NCBI RefSeq assembly: GCF_000344685.1 | Contig: NW_006920416.1 | Coordinates: 839,771-903,770, forward strand | Origin: Gloeophyllum trabeum ATCC 11539 | Taxonomy: Eukaryota > Basidiomycota > Agaricomycetes > Gloeophyllales > Gloeophyllaceae | DNA: 64,000 nucleotides | Reading direction: 5' to 3' | In this document: in pieces, positions 48,201 through 59,705 of the stretch | Layout of the letters: each line of letters starts with the position of its first letter | Numbering within the stretch: the first letter of the stretch is position 1 | The notes under the pieces: model-generated | What the model was told of the DNA's origin: nothing | Database searches by the model: none | What the model saw: the letters and a program-made list of their open reading frames with translations, nothing else | Position numbers and translations under genes: made by a program

Positions 48201-48516
48201 CGCCGTCAATGCGCGGATGAGCAGAGGACATGCTCGAAGAGCAAGCCTCAATCCGAATCGGGCAGTCGACGAACGTCAATAAACCAACAGTAAACCGACG
48301 CGTCGTTAGTCGCTTAGCTAACTTACATAATTCCGGTGAAACCTCGGACGACGAGTTGGGCCAGCCGTCTCATAGCGTCCTCATCCTCACCGTTCGGCTT
48401 AATCAGGAAACACAGCTATAAATAAATTACATTATATAAGCCATATTAGATAACATCTTCACACACGCCCTAGCAGAGAGGATCGAGGACGCGAGACGGA
48501 TGGTTCTAGGAGCCTG
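48201..48516 (-). repeat. Right 316-bp terminal inverted repeat
   Basis: Reverse complement of 46633-46948. Its last base is 106 bp from the ATG of the downstream esterase gene. Confidence 0.92.
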
Positions 48517-48525
48517 ATCAGTCAC
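48517..48525. repeat. Right 9-bp target site duplication
   Basis: ATCAGTCAC directly after the right inverted repeat. Confidence 0.92.
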
Positions 48526-48621
48526 ATGTTGCCGACTCTAAATGCATCTATCTGCGTATTTCGAGGAAATGGCAGGGGAGCCTTGTCTTGACCCTTCCCC
48601 GTTGCCGTGTTATAGCCAAGC

Positions 48622-50900
48622 ATGCCCGGGATCAAGCACCTGCACGACGAGCTTGCGGAGAGCCCAGCGCGCGTCACCGCGGAGACTAGGTATGGCCCGG
48701 TAGTGGGAGGGAGAGCTGCGAACGGGGCGGCGGTTTGGCTAGGTAGGTGTTGATATGATGTGGGCTTGAGTGTTTGTGCTGGATATCTATCCATCGTGGC
48801 CCAATAAGGAGGATCCATGGGGGTGTGGCGAGCTCAAAATGGCTTAAGGTCTGGGGGTAGACGTCCGAAACACTCTGAATATGAACCTTAAACAGTCGCT
48901 TGGTATACCAGTCTGACTTCTTTTGCAGAGGTCCCATTTGCACTCCCGCCAGGACGCTTTGAGGATCCTAAACCCCTGCCGGTTTCATACCGCTACGAAG
49001 GTAAAGAGTACATACGCGAGGACTCATGTAAGCGCCATAAATGCATCCTGCTGTGTGAATGCTGCATTGAGGTATTAGACTGCGCGCAGCCCACGAATGA
49101 CGGACAGTCTGCAAGTGGGTATATGTTGTCATTCGGCCATCAGTATGACGCCAGGCTTATGGTATATTGTCTGTAGGCACCCCTTTCGAGGATAAAGTGG
49201 GCTTTGGCAAGCCCACTGAGAATCCGTAAGTATTACGCCGGACGGAACTATCTTGCGCGGGAGGTTAATTAGGGCGTGACTAGATTATTTGCGAATATCG
49301 TCGCACCTCCTTCGTTCCCAGACAAGCAGAAGAGACTTCCTGTAAAAGTTTACATCCACGGAGGGTACGTACATGAGACATACCATGTCTGTGTCCACCC
49401 TCGACAAGCTGATACCGTATCTCTCAAAAAGGTTCCTGCAATTCGGCTCCCCACACCACCTCAACTCTCAGGCACAGTACATCTCTGCCGCGCGCAACGA
49501 GGTCTGGGTAAATATTGGGTACCGGCTGTCCATCTTTGGGTTTTTGGCGTCCGACAAACCATCGATAACCGGGAATTATGGTTTCAAGGATCAATGGCTT
49601 GGACTCGAATGGATTAAGGACAATATAGTTGATTTTGGGGGCAACCCAAATGATATTACGCTCTCTGGGCTGTCCGCTGGTTCGAATATCGACTATGATG
49701 GAACGGAATGCGTTCGCTGATGGATGTGGACAGGTGCACACTCTGTTCATCAGCTCTTGCACCACGCATCCCGGCTACCAGCGGGTCAATTGGCGCCTTT
49801 CCACTCTGTCATACTGCAGTCGAATTCCATCATGTAAGTCGCATACCCAGGAAGCACACATTGCATACCTGTTTCTTTGTCTCTAAATCACTCCCACACA
49901 GAGCGAATCCAAAGACTCCCAAGGAGCTGCGTGCACAATACGAAGCAGTATGCAAGGCACTATCACTGGACCTCGCCTCTCCAACGGCTTTTGATGACCT
50001 GCGCGACCCATGCAAAATCCCAGCTGATCGCCTCACCAAGATCATCGAATCCGAGCAACTCGGCGTATATGGAACGTTCCGCGGCACCCTCGAGCCCGGG
50101 TGGTTCTTATACCCTGATGGCTCAACGAAGGTTGACGTGATGGAGTGGCAGCGCTCCGGCGGTCTCGCTAAAGGTCTGCTAGAGCACGGAGTGAAGAGCG
50201 TTGTCGTAGGCGAGCTGACGGAAGAATGGTACCTTTATTCGATCGCACATCCTGTGGAGAAGGTGGGCGACATCGAGTTCAACCTCGATAGATATTATGA
50301 GAAGAAGGACGTGGAAAAGATGCTGAGTTGTTATCGGTGCGCTCTTTCGGTCCCTCATCAAGAGTTGTATGAAAATTTCACTATGTTATGTCAACAGGCA
50401 TCTGCCCGACGACGCTAGCCACGACGATATCCAACGGCTGTTTGGAGAGATTCTGAGCGATGGACAAGTGTATATCCCCGTACGCCTGCTTGCTAGGGAC
50501 CTGCTCCAGCACGGATATCCTGCTTTGCGGTACATCATCCAGTGGACCCCAGAACAGATGAGACCGCTTGGTAGGTATCGTTGCGACGGAACTACACATT
50601 GACTGCTACTTACGGTGTTATATGGAACCGCACATAGGATACGTGACGCACGGGAGCGATCGTGTTATGTGGGCACTGCGCATTCCATCTCTAGAGTATG
50701 ATCAGGCTGTCACTGCTGGCGCCTGGCTCGACAGAATCGACAAGGAAATCAAGGAAATTGAAGGGAAGAGCGCAGGAGCCCTAGCGGATGGGGACTTGAA
50801 GACTGTACTGGCATTGAGAGAAGACAAGACGATCGGGTGGATAGAGGATAAAAGGTGGGACGAATTGATGAAAATTGCTAGCGTACTCGAAGGTGCTTGA
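48622..50900 (+). CDS. Type-B carboxylesterase/lipase family protein
   Basis: Multi-exon gene from ATG 48622 (MPGIKHLHDELAESPARVTA) to TGA 50898. Exons join in frame to give EVPFALPPGRFEDPKPL, YIHGGFLQFGSP (oxyanion HGG), NIGYRLSIFGFLAS and the nucleophile elbow LSGLSAGAHSVHQ, where the GxSxG serine motif spans an intron. VVVGELTEEWYLY fits the acidic-residue region, and YVTHGSDRVMWALR carries the likely catalytic His. No signal peptide is visible, so the enzyme may be intracellular. These alpha/beta hydrolases cleave carboxylic esters; the natural substrate is unknown. Its upstream region is only about 100 bp before the MULE begins. Confidence 0.85.
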
Positions 50901-52687
50901 CCGTGTCGGCAGAACTATTGGGACGTTGGGGGTCACCCATTTCGGCCCCCGCCGTTCGAGTATAGTACTCAATGATATCCACGCTGTCCTCGATGGCCGA
51001 ATACCTATGTATCTCGTCCCAAATTGGCTGTCATTGAGGGCGGTTCCGAGTTTGCAGCAAAGGCTAGAAGGTAACTGCGGACAATTCCTCGGTGCCACTC
51101 ACAAATTCGGTCTGATACTCGAGCTCATCGGGCTAACCACGGCTTCGATCTAGCGAAGTCCGTCCGCGGAGGTGAGACTGGACTGGACTGCGTCCAGCAC
51201 ATGTTAGCTTACCTAGGGACCTCCGGAAGGATTCTCGAGTTGCGGGAGTGTGGCCATCGGATCGATTCTGTCTACTATAACGGGCCTGTCAGAGAAATAA
51301 GTCAATTCCTCGTCCTCCGGTGTGCTGGAGTAAACAATAGGGAGGCAGTCAGTTGAATGGTTGAGTCAACATACGTATGGGTTGGGGACTCTAGCAAGAC
51401 CAGTTACAACACTTCTAAATTCTTTGCAACACAGGTCGCCCCAAATGGGAGTTCAATATGTTCAGCGCGTTTTGGAACTCGCGGTGAGGGTAAATGCATC
51501 CCCCATTCACAACTAGACGAAAGAGAGAATAGGATTGAATAGCACGACGTTCCGAGTACCACATGCCGATTACGCCATTTACTTGTGTTACTACGATATT
51601 GTTAGATCAGCCGTTTCTGTGCCGCGGGCGATGTTATAGGGGTGTGGACCATCCGACTAGCTGAAGGAAGAAATGCGCGAGGCGGGCCCGCCACGGCATA
51701 AATGGAGGTCGTCCTCTATAACGCACGTGCAACTGTCACGCAATAGAGACTCGACCTCGGTTCTACCCAAGTGGGATAGGAACCCTGCATGGGCTTGAAG
51801 GACACACGGGACAAGTCGATCCAACGTTGAGTCCTCATGAGTGCTGTGATTGATGCAATTGAATCGAATATCCTAGAATACACCTACGTTAGCGCAGACT
51901 TTCTCCAGTGGGCGGCCGATGATCGTTGGGAAGGGAAAAACCCTGACGTCGCATAACAATCCCGGCGTTCCATTCTAGAGGATGCTTCTTACAACGAATG
52001 ATGCACAATGGTAGCTAGCCCGGCGGTACGCGACCAGCTCCGAGCCTGAGAATTATTTGTCATAGGTTCTCTGTATAAAGCAATTAAGGCACTTCTCTTG
52101 GGGGCAATTGTATCTCATAGCATCCCGTCAAGTCGCAGTGATGGTTCCGAGGTGTCAGAGATGAAAATCCGGCCTTTTACCTTTGTTGGACTTGAAGCAT
52201 ACGGTTAAGAGAGGTGTTCTGAGTTCCTGCTTGTCCCCGTGAGTGTCCGATGTGATGACCCCGTAGTACGAGGGTTTGCATCAGAAGTTCAAATCTCTGG
52301 TTGCAGACTTACACGCGACATTCGGCACCAGCTCTTGCGTTAGTGAAGGTCGTGGGCGACAGGAAGTCCGTCATGTCATACTTCGTCTTTCACTCTTTGT
52401 GACAGTGCGCTGGAGGGGTGCTAATGGTAGTCAGAGGTGAACAGGTCAGCCGGACTCTAGATGAAATGCCCCATCGCATACAAGGCGGCCACAGCTCCTC
52501 GGGGAACGGTTGCGTGAGAGTTGCTGACCCAGCCGGGGGCAGCCATGCGCCACACTTGGCACGATTGGGCTGTGGGTCGACAAAACCCATGAACCTACCC
52601 TTCACCTCTCGTATAACTCCAAGACAGAGGCTACATTGCCTCAAGTCGCAAGGCCCCAGGTAATAGGTTTTCATCCAAATGCCCCCG
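50901..52687. other. Intergenic, nothing recognised
   Basis: About 1.8 kb without a convincing gene. Short ORFs on both strands lack domains and paired splice sites. Confidence 0.4.
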
Positions 52688-53276
52688 TTAGACCTGGGAT
52701 AAATCGATGTCTTGGTCCATTGCTTGTTTACCCTGAATCGCCCCATTCACTGGTATAGTCTCTTGTTGTGCCCGAGTCAGAATTTGTTGGATACCACGAC
52801 TTGCTTTATCCCCAGTTGACTTGCCAGGAAATGATGCCACTTGCGTGGAGCTGCTATCTATAGCAAGCGCATAGCCCTCTATTCCTGCTCTCATTTTCTG
52901 GTTGGCATCCGGAATTTTCTGGCCCCTGTACATTCCGATGCAACTGTGCGGACCATTTTCTGAGCCTTCTCGGAGGAATGTCTGATCCGATATTAACAAG
53001 TAGCTGTCAGGATCGGCTTGAATGACTCGATTCCAAAGGTCACGGCGAATAATACATCCTACAAGGTGCGTTTCCAGAAAGTCCCGAGTCGATTTCGGTA
53101 TGTCGGGAAGGACAAGTTCGCAGTGCCTTTGCGCTCCACTCATGATGTTTCGAAAATAGGACGGAAGATGAAACTCGGTCTACCTATGGGTTCTATGCAG
53201 CGAAGTCCGTCCGCCCACGTGAAGTCGACTGTATCCATCCGATGCGACCGAATATATTCTTCTTCGGCAACAGTCA
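52688..53276 (-). CDS. Possible spliced orphan gene
   Basis: On the minus strand, ATG near 53276 opens MTVAEEEYIRSHRMDTVDF and TWADGLRCIEPI, followed by a GTAGAC donor. Joining to a GAG-ending acceptor gives VERKGTANLSFPTYRNRLG; a further GTAGGA...CAG intron joins to YLLISDQTFLREGSENGPHS and an open frame to the stop at 52688. Alternatively the single-exon frame 53143-52688 is used. The protein-like character of each block supports a gene, but splice sites are not all strong and no family is recognised. Confidence 0.33.
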
Positions 53277-53489
53277 TGGGAATGCGTCCTGACATACAGC
53301 CAACAGGGTAGGCTCATTCTGGCAAGCTTAACGGCTGTCGTGTTCCTCAAGAACATCGATTCCCCCGTTTCGGTACCGCGAGGTAGCCTACCATCTTCCC
53401 TTTTGTATTCTCACGTATGTTTCCACGGTTGTAACCATGTTCATATCGTTCGCAGGTCATCTGGCTTGATGACGCTAGCCTCTCCGCGG

Positions 53490-53497
53490 TATAAAAG
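53490..53497 (+). promoter_or_regulatory. TATA box of the GH12 gene
   Basis: TATAAAAG 83 bp upstream of the ATG at 53573, a standard spacing for a strongly expressed secreted-enzyme gene. Confidence 0.6.
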
Positions 53498-53572
53498 AGA
53501 ACGTTAGGCTATCCCAATTGCCATAGTTCCTTAACAGAACTACTCACTTATTACAAGCTCGGTGTTTACAAG

Positions 53573-54775
53573 ATGTTCCGCTTCATCTCTGCTTTGCCCT
53601 TTGCCTTGGGCGCATTAAAGCTTGCATCCGCGGCGACCGTGCTCACTGGTCAATACACCTGTGACACTGCTGGAGATTATACCCTCTGCAATGACCAGTG
53701 GGGTATTGGTAGGTCTACTGGATCTACCTGATCGTCTATAGCGACTCATTACACGTTTCAGCCAACGGTGTGGGCTCCCAGACCTCGACTTTGATCAGTG
53801 CTTCTGGCAGCACCATCTCCTGGTCGACCAACTACACTTGGGCTAACAACCCGAATGACGTCAAGACCTGTACGATTACCTTCCTATGTCGTTCGAACGG
53901 TTGCTAAATTATAGTGTGATCAAATAGATGCCAATGTTCTCTCCAACACCGCCAAGGGAGTGCAGGTGAGTCCCGCTGGCAGGAGCTCCATTCAACCGGG
54001 ACCGACGCCTTCCACTGTAGATCAGTCAAATTAGCAGCTTCCCCACCACCTGGGATTGGTACTACGAGACTCAGTCGTCTGGCCTCCGCGCTGATGTTTC
54101 GTAAGTGAAACATCCAGATAGTACTATGGTTGTGCCCGGCCCTAACCATCTTGCCCTTGCTTGTAGGTACGACATGTGGACCGGTACTGCGCAGACCGGC
54201 ACAGCTGCCAGTTCCTCTTCATCCTACGAGATGTGCGTCCTCAAGTCTTTGCATATAAATAAACTTCTACTCATAGCGTTGTTACCCCAGCATGATCTGG
54301 CTTTCCGGCAAGGGCGGGTAAGTGGCGGCTCCTCACTAGGGGATATCCTGGTAGTCGAGCTAAAATTCTCCAGAATCCAACCCGTTGGCTCTCTGAAGAC
54401 CTCTGGAATCAGTCTTGCCGGCTATACCTGGAACTTGTGGAGCGGAACCACCGAGACCTGGACCACCCTGTCCTTCGTTTCGGCTGACGGGGATATCACT
54501 AGCTTCAACGCCGAGCTGACTCCCTTCTTCCGTACGCCTACATTTTCTACCTGGCTAACTCATTGCTGACCGATACATACCACAGAGTACTTGGTCGAGA
54601 ATGAGGGTGTCTCCGCCAGCCAGGTTAGTATTGCTTTCACTGTTGGAAAGCCATCGCAGAGGCTGATGGGGTCGATCGTCTACAGTATATCCAGGCCATT
54701 CAGACCGGCACGGAAGCCTTCACTGGCACTGCTGAGCTTGTCACTACCTCGTTCAGCGTCAGCTTGAGCGGGTGA
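53573..54775 (+). CDS. GH12 endo-beta-1,4-glucanase
   Basis: Nine or so short exons from ATG 53573 to TGA 54773. Signal peptide MFRFISALPFALGALKLASA is followed directly by the catalytic domain. Family features, in order: TLCNDQWG, STNYTWANNPNDVKTYANV, FPTTWDWYYE, the nucleophile region YEIMIWLSGKGG (Glu in YEIMIWL, split by an intron), GYTWNLWSG and the region TGTEAFTGTAEL holding the second catalytic Glu. About 240 residues, normal for GH12, with no carbohydrate-binding module. Secreted enzymes of this family cut beta-1,4-glucans such as amorphous cellulose, xyloglucan or mixed-linkage glucan. No disruption seen. This is one of the best signs of a plant-cell-wall-degrading lifestyle in the window. 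Confidence 0.93.
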
Positions 54776-55263
54776 AAGCCATCGAAGATAGGGTTTGGCA
54801 TTGGTGTTGTATGAAATGAGTACGATCAAAGCACGGTGTTCCGATCTGCTGGAGATATGACGTATTTCCGTTGTACTGGTCCGGGCTAAAATACAAACGG
54901 GATTGATGTGGGGAATATCGCCATGAAAGGATCAAGAGGGCATAGCGCCCCCGATCATCAACATTTGCTTTACATAACCCAGATGAAGGCTATTCTCAGT
55001 ACCCTTGCGATGAAGACTTGCGATCGATTGCTAGGGAGCCCTGTACTCGTCTTCCGAGTACATAGTCTGATAGTAAGGTACCATGACGTCTCGTCAGCTC
55101 TTTATCTAGGCAGTCGTGGCCCGGGTATATGACAACATAAGGAACAACACTATGCAAGTACGATGTAGTACAGGTCCGTCCATCCCTAATAGACCGCGGA
55201 CGGCCTTCCCAAGCGTCGCGAGGACATTTGTAGTCCTCTGTACTGGAAGACTTCAAGACCAAG
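54776..55263. other. Intergenic between convergent genes
   Basis: 3' flanks of the GH12 and MFS genes; nothing else recognised. Confidence 0.45.
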
Positions 55264-57587
55264 TCACGCTGACTCCGGGGCTTGATTTCTAACGCCTGAG
55301 ACAGACGTTCCAGGCTTCATGCTTACGTCGTCCATGGCTAACCCGTCGCTCTCTTTGACCGTTGTTAACGTCTCTTGACTGCGAGCATCAGGCCCGGGAT
55401 CCTGGATACGAGGAAGGGGTAGCGTCGACAGCGCTGATACAGCACACCACGGGATGAGGGATATAAAGCTCCACCGGAGTCCGCTCGTAAACGCCGCCCG
55501 GACGATAGCTTGGAGATTACTGGGAAGCCCATTGATTGCCTGTAGGGAGGATAGGCTTGCATCCGCGCGCCATGCACCTGTCCCTAAGAGTGCTTGGTCG
55601 CTGGCGGAAAGGACGCCCGAGCGGACAATGGATCCGATGTACGATGAGACCTTGGAGTTCATGACTGCGCCGCACTGCGCCAATCCCACTGTACCTCCGA
55701 ACGCCCGCATCTGAAACGCAAGGAAGCGTATAAGATGTATATAAAATCACTGAAGCAGACGGTGCACTTACGAACATGGTGAGGGAAGTGACAATCGCTT
55801 GCTTTTCCGGGGGTTCCGAGAACCGGATCTGTACACCAGATGACGCGGTCACCATACCGGCGCCAATCCCAGTCAGGACCATGAAACTGTGATCTAAGTA
55901 AGCGACCCGTTATTGCGCGTAGGGCTGCCACGAACCTATTAACCAGGGTTTGCTTATTCTGGTCGACTCCCATGGACACGAGCCCAAGACCGATGCAGGT
56001 AATCGCACCGCCTAAATTAATGGAAAGCCTCGGCTATCGTGGGGTTCTATCAGCAGGGACCGCAATCTCACTCTATAGAGATTTACCTGGCGAGTAAACT
56101 TCGTCGTCACCGTCGATAAGAAAGTTCCGCATCCCTATTATCCCAGAACTGTAAGTCTCTTGACATAACCGGTAGGATGTGCTTACCAGCCCCGGAGCAA
56201 AGTATATCAATTGGAGGCCTGCATTAGTCGACGTCAAGCCACTGACGATGACCGCGAAGATGGCCACGAAGTAGAATATAACCATCGTGACCATTCCTTG
56301 CGCGAAGGAACAGAGCGTGATGGCCCAGACAGTATAGGAACGAAAGAGATCAAGCGGCAGCAGTTGACTCGCCCGAAGGATGCGCAGTGCCGGAGGAGTG
56401 GTGGTGCGTTGGACCATAGCGAGCACATACTCCCAAAATAAGGTCGCTACAAACAAGACAGCACCGACGACGAAGGAAACGATGACCTTCGCATCATCCC
56501 ATCTGTCCGTCGAGCCCCAGTTCAGGGCAAGTAAAAGAAGGATGCCGCCCCCGGCGAAGAGGATGATGCCAATCCAATCGATCCGTAGGCACTTATCGAC
56601 CCCAGTTTCCCTGCCTTCGTTGAGAGCGGGGTAGGCAGATGCCTGCCCTTTCTTTGTCTTATTACGCAAGAGAAGGAAGATGAGGACGGCACCGAGCGTG
56701 CACGAGGGTAAGCTGCGCAAGATGTGAGATAGATAAGTGGCTATAAGAGATTAAGCCCAAATGCTTACTTTATCGCAAAGATCCAGCGGAACGAGACAGT
56801 GGTCAGTGCTCCACCAATTACGGGGCCTACACAATATCCAATGGTGTAGAGGATTGTAAGCATCATGATTTGCCAGCTGTTCTGGTCCACGGATCGAGAG
56901 TCTGCCAATATGATGCGGATGACCTAGACAACCTTTGAGCAAATTTTGGTTACTCACGACGACGTGAAGTCACCCACAGAGGTCATTCCACCTGCACCTA
57001 CACCGGCGATACCCCGCCCAGCAAGCATCATCCCTATATTTTGCGCCCCCGTGCTGATGGCGCTACCCAGGATGAAGAAAACAAGTGATATTTGCACAGA
57101 TGTATGGCGGCCATAGATATCAGCTAATGCGCCAAATGGGAGGATAAATGCAGTTGATCCAAGCAGATAGGAAGCGCCAATGTAACTGCAGGAAAGATTA
57201 GCGAACGAACGTGAACCAGTGTGCCTGGACGAAGATACCTTTGAAGCTCAAGATGATGAAATACTGACTAGACCCGTGTCAGAATATCCACTATTCCCGA
57301 GTAGTACATACTGAACTCACAGCTATTTCGGGTTGAGCAGTAGCCACGACTGTATTTGAGTACCAGAGAGATCAACTGGGGTTAGATGGATGGTCTCAGC
57401 TAACTCCGGCTGACTCACCTGTATAATCCAATGTCTCCAGAAAAATCGGAATAGCAAACGCTGCCATAAGACTGATTCTGTATCGTATATCGGTACGAGC
57501 CTGAGCACCGCCGTCAGTACGCGGTTCCGAGGTTCCCCGGTTTTTGAACCATAGTATTGAGGCCCGTATCATCTTGAGAGCTTGCAA
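55264..57587 (-). CDS. MFS transporter, DHA2 type (paralogue of the 16878 gene)
   Basis: Minus-strand gene with about ten exons, start at ATG 57587 (MQALKMIRASILWFKNRG) or ATG 57572. The first helix reads SLMAAFAIPIFLETLDYT, then VVATAQPEIA. Motif A is GALADIYGRHTSVQIS; antiporter motif C is YTIGYCVGPVIGGALTT. Further matches to the paralogue: IDWIGIILFAGGGILLLLAL, YFAPGL, LGLVSMGVDQNKQ and MRAFGGTVGLAQCGAVMN. Intron positions and phases match the 16878 gene where I compared them. The C-terminal tail is shorter and differs in sequence. Plasma-membrane drug/H+ antiporter role is inferred; substrate unknown. It is convergent with GH12. Confidence 0.88.
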
Positions 57588-58717
57588 GGGTGGGCAGAAT
57601 GGGGGATACCAGGTACGACTCCGACTCTTTTGTATCTACCATGGCTCTTGCGTTGATTGGTATTCCATAGACGCTTGCAGGGCCTTTTGCAAATTATCGC
57701 TGGGACGAAGCTCCAGGAAGTCCCGCTTTCGCGAGGCCTTTGGAGTTCCGTGAATGCACGGCCTCGCGGGCGCTGTGCTAGCTTGACCTAGTGGCCCATC
57801 CGCAGGACGATCGGACGACGGACACGTTATATTATGCAGCAGCTAATCGAGATCGTCATCAACGTTTTACAGTAAGCAGAAGCGGTACAAGAAGACTCGG
57901 AGGCACACACCCATTTATTATTTTACCTGTCGCAAGACCTCGACATGAGTTCAAAGGGAAAGTTCACGTATCATCGCGCACTGCGATCTTTTACAACAGT
58001 GCAAGCAGCTTAGACCAGACCGTAGTCACACTGACACATGTTTGATACCGCAGTCGCCCGGCCCCGCGCAGTTAGCGAAGAGGATCACTCAAGGATTAGT
58101 GATAACTGGTAGTAGGAACGCGCCGGTCGTTGCGGTGAGTATACCTTGCAACGAGGCGAAGTTAAGGAGAGGTTGAGGCGAAGCCCGTCTTTCCTGCCGC
58201 GCTACAGTCGTGCACAGCGCTCAGCGGTCAATCCCAGTAGAAACTGCCAGTGGCTGGGGACCGCCTAGTCGGACAGTGCACATATGTACCACTTCCAGCA
58301 TATGGGTGGACTGGAAGGTGGCATATGGTCTCACTGGACGTACTAGTACTACATGACAACCCAAGCATTTGAGTGGCCAGAGGATACCCAGATCCGTCAC
58401 CATAAAGACTGCACTCAGACATCATCATATAGGCCAAAGTAATGAATCATGCATTCATAACTGGACCGCACCATAGTACTAGTCGCAATCCCGCACCAGC
58501 GACGCACATGATTGCAGACTCAGCATTATGCCATCAATTGTTATTACGAGTCCTGAGTTTACGAAGGATGAGTCCTTACCCGCAAAATTGGGTGCGTGCC
58601 GAACGTTGTACCCCGTGGGAATTGCAATGCCGAGAATGCGTGCGACTTTTTGGTTGTAGTCTTGACTACACTGTTTAATGTCCGCTTTAAAGTCCGCTTG
58701 TATTGGAGACTACAAAA

Positions 58718-58742
58718 AGACTACAAATCGGATTTGTAGTCT
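58718..58742. repeat. Perfect palindrome, 12-bp arms
   Basis: AGACTACAAATC, one central G, then the exact complement. The same GTAGTC/GACTAC words recur just upstream (58650-58715). Confidence 0.85.
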
Positions 58743-58997
58743 CTGTTTTCAAGAATACTGTGTTTTCGTCCTGGGTTTTCCGTGTATTTTCGTGGTTTCT
58801 TCTACGAAGAGATTTTTTTTGGGTCGTCCATCCACTGGAATATTTTGAGCATCTTATCGTACCTCCGTCTTTTACTGCATGCTCGTTGTCGTCTGTGGCA
58901 TGTTGTTACCGTGGGAATTGACTTCTGTGGCTGTTTGTAGTCGGTGGCTGAGGTGCCGCGCCGGTTGGGATCTCTGGCTTCTCATTGGCTCCTGCTT

Positions 58998-59054
58998 ACT
59001 ATGACATAGCTTGACTGCAGAAAGCACCTTTCTGTAGTTGAGCTATGTCATAGT
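58998..59054. repeat. Imperfect hairpin, 27-bp arms
   Basis: ACTATGACATAGCT...CAGAAAG on the left pairs with CTTTCTG...AGCTATGTCATAGT on the right around a CAC loop, with about four mismatches in the middle of the arms. Could be a small MITE-like relic or a transcribed stem-loop. Confidence 0.7.
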
Positions 59055-59508
59055 TGCCCATTTGCTCATTAGTCTAGTACTTGCTGTAGTTGAAGCATGT
59101 CAACTTGGTTGGTTGTGCTTGCTATTAATCCGAACATACACATTGAACTTATGTTGGCTATAAGAGGTTCTTAAATGTTGCACTAGTGTTCCAAAATAAT
59201 ATGCTGACTGCTGAATAGTTTGATGGATCCTGACCATGGGAATTAGTCTCAACGTTGATTGTTTTTCACACGTATAGTCTGAGTCTATGTCTGGGTGGCA
59301 GGGACCAATCTATGATACAAGTCTCTTTGGTCACAACCCAGGAATCTTGGGCATGTGTCTGTCGATGTCTGCTGCCTCTGGAACCCTGGTTTCTTCCTAC
59401 TCAGTGGTGTCTATATGTCCCCTTGAGAAATTGAAGCTAGCACATGGGTAACTTCTATTTTGTTGCTGCTACCAGCTGTTTTGGGTACTGTTTGAGTACC
59501 CTTTCTGA

Positions 59509-59705
59509 TGACTGTGTCCTTCAGCTTGGTTTGGGAAAATGAGTAGCAAGGGAGCTGCCAATCTTTGCATGGCAGCAGAGGAGCACTCTGGTTCTGGTAG
59601 GATGTTACCTGGAGTCTGTAGGTGTTATTGACTGTGTCTTCCACTGGGGACAAAAACCTGTGTGACAGAGCTGCCAATCTTTGATTGACAGTGGAGGAGC
59701 ACTTT
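59509..59705 (+). repeat. Imperfect tandem duplication, about 116-120 bp period
   Basis: TGACTGTGTC at 59509 and 59629, AGCTGCCAATCTTTG at 59553 and 59669, and GAGGAGCACT at 59578 and 59694 keep the same order and spacing. Confidence 0.65.

Larger units (their letters stand above)
46633..48516. mobile_element. Mutator-like (MULE) non-autonomous element
   Basis: Two 316-bp inverted repeats, 46633-46948 and 48201-48516, appear identical, and the element is flanked by the 9-bp duplication ATCAGTCAC. Long terminal repeats plus a 9-bp duplication are typical of Mutator-like elements. An N gap inside (47353-48022) is flanked by a 195-bp identical overlap, so the real element is probably about 1019 bp with about 387 bp between the repeats. 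No transposase sequence is visible, so it would depend on an autonomous relative. A fold-back element is the alternative label. Confidence 0.85.

Noticed and set aside
44017..57587. A secondary-metabolite gene cluster around the second MFS gene
   Set aside because: No polyketide synthase, NRPS, terpene cyclase or P450 is present; GH12, esterase and flavocytochrome b2 are not backbone or usual tailoring enzymes.
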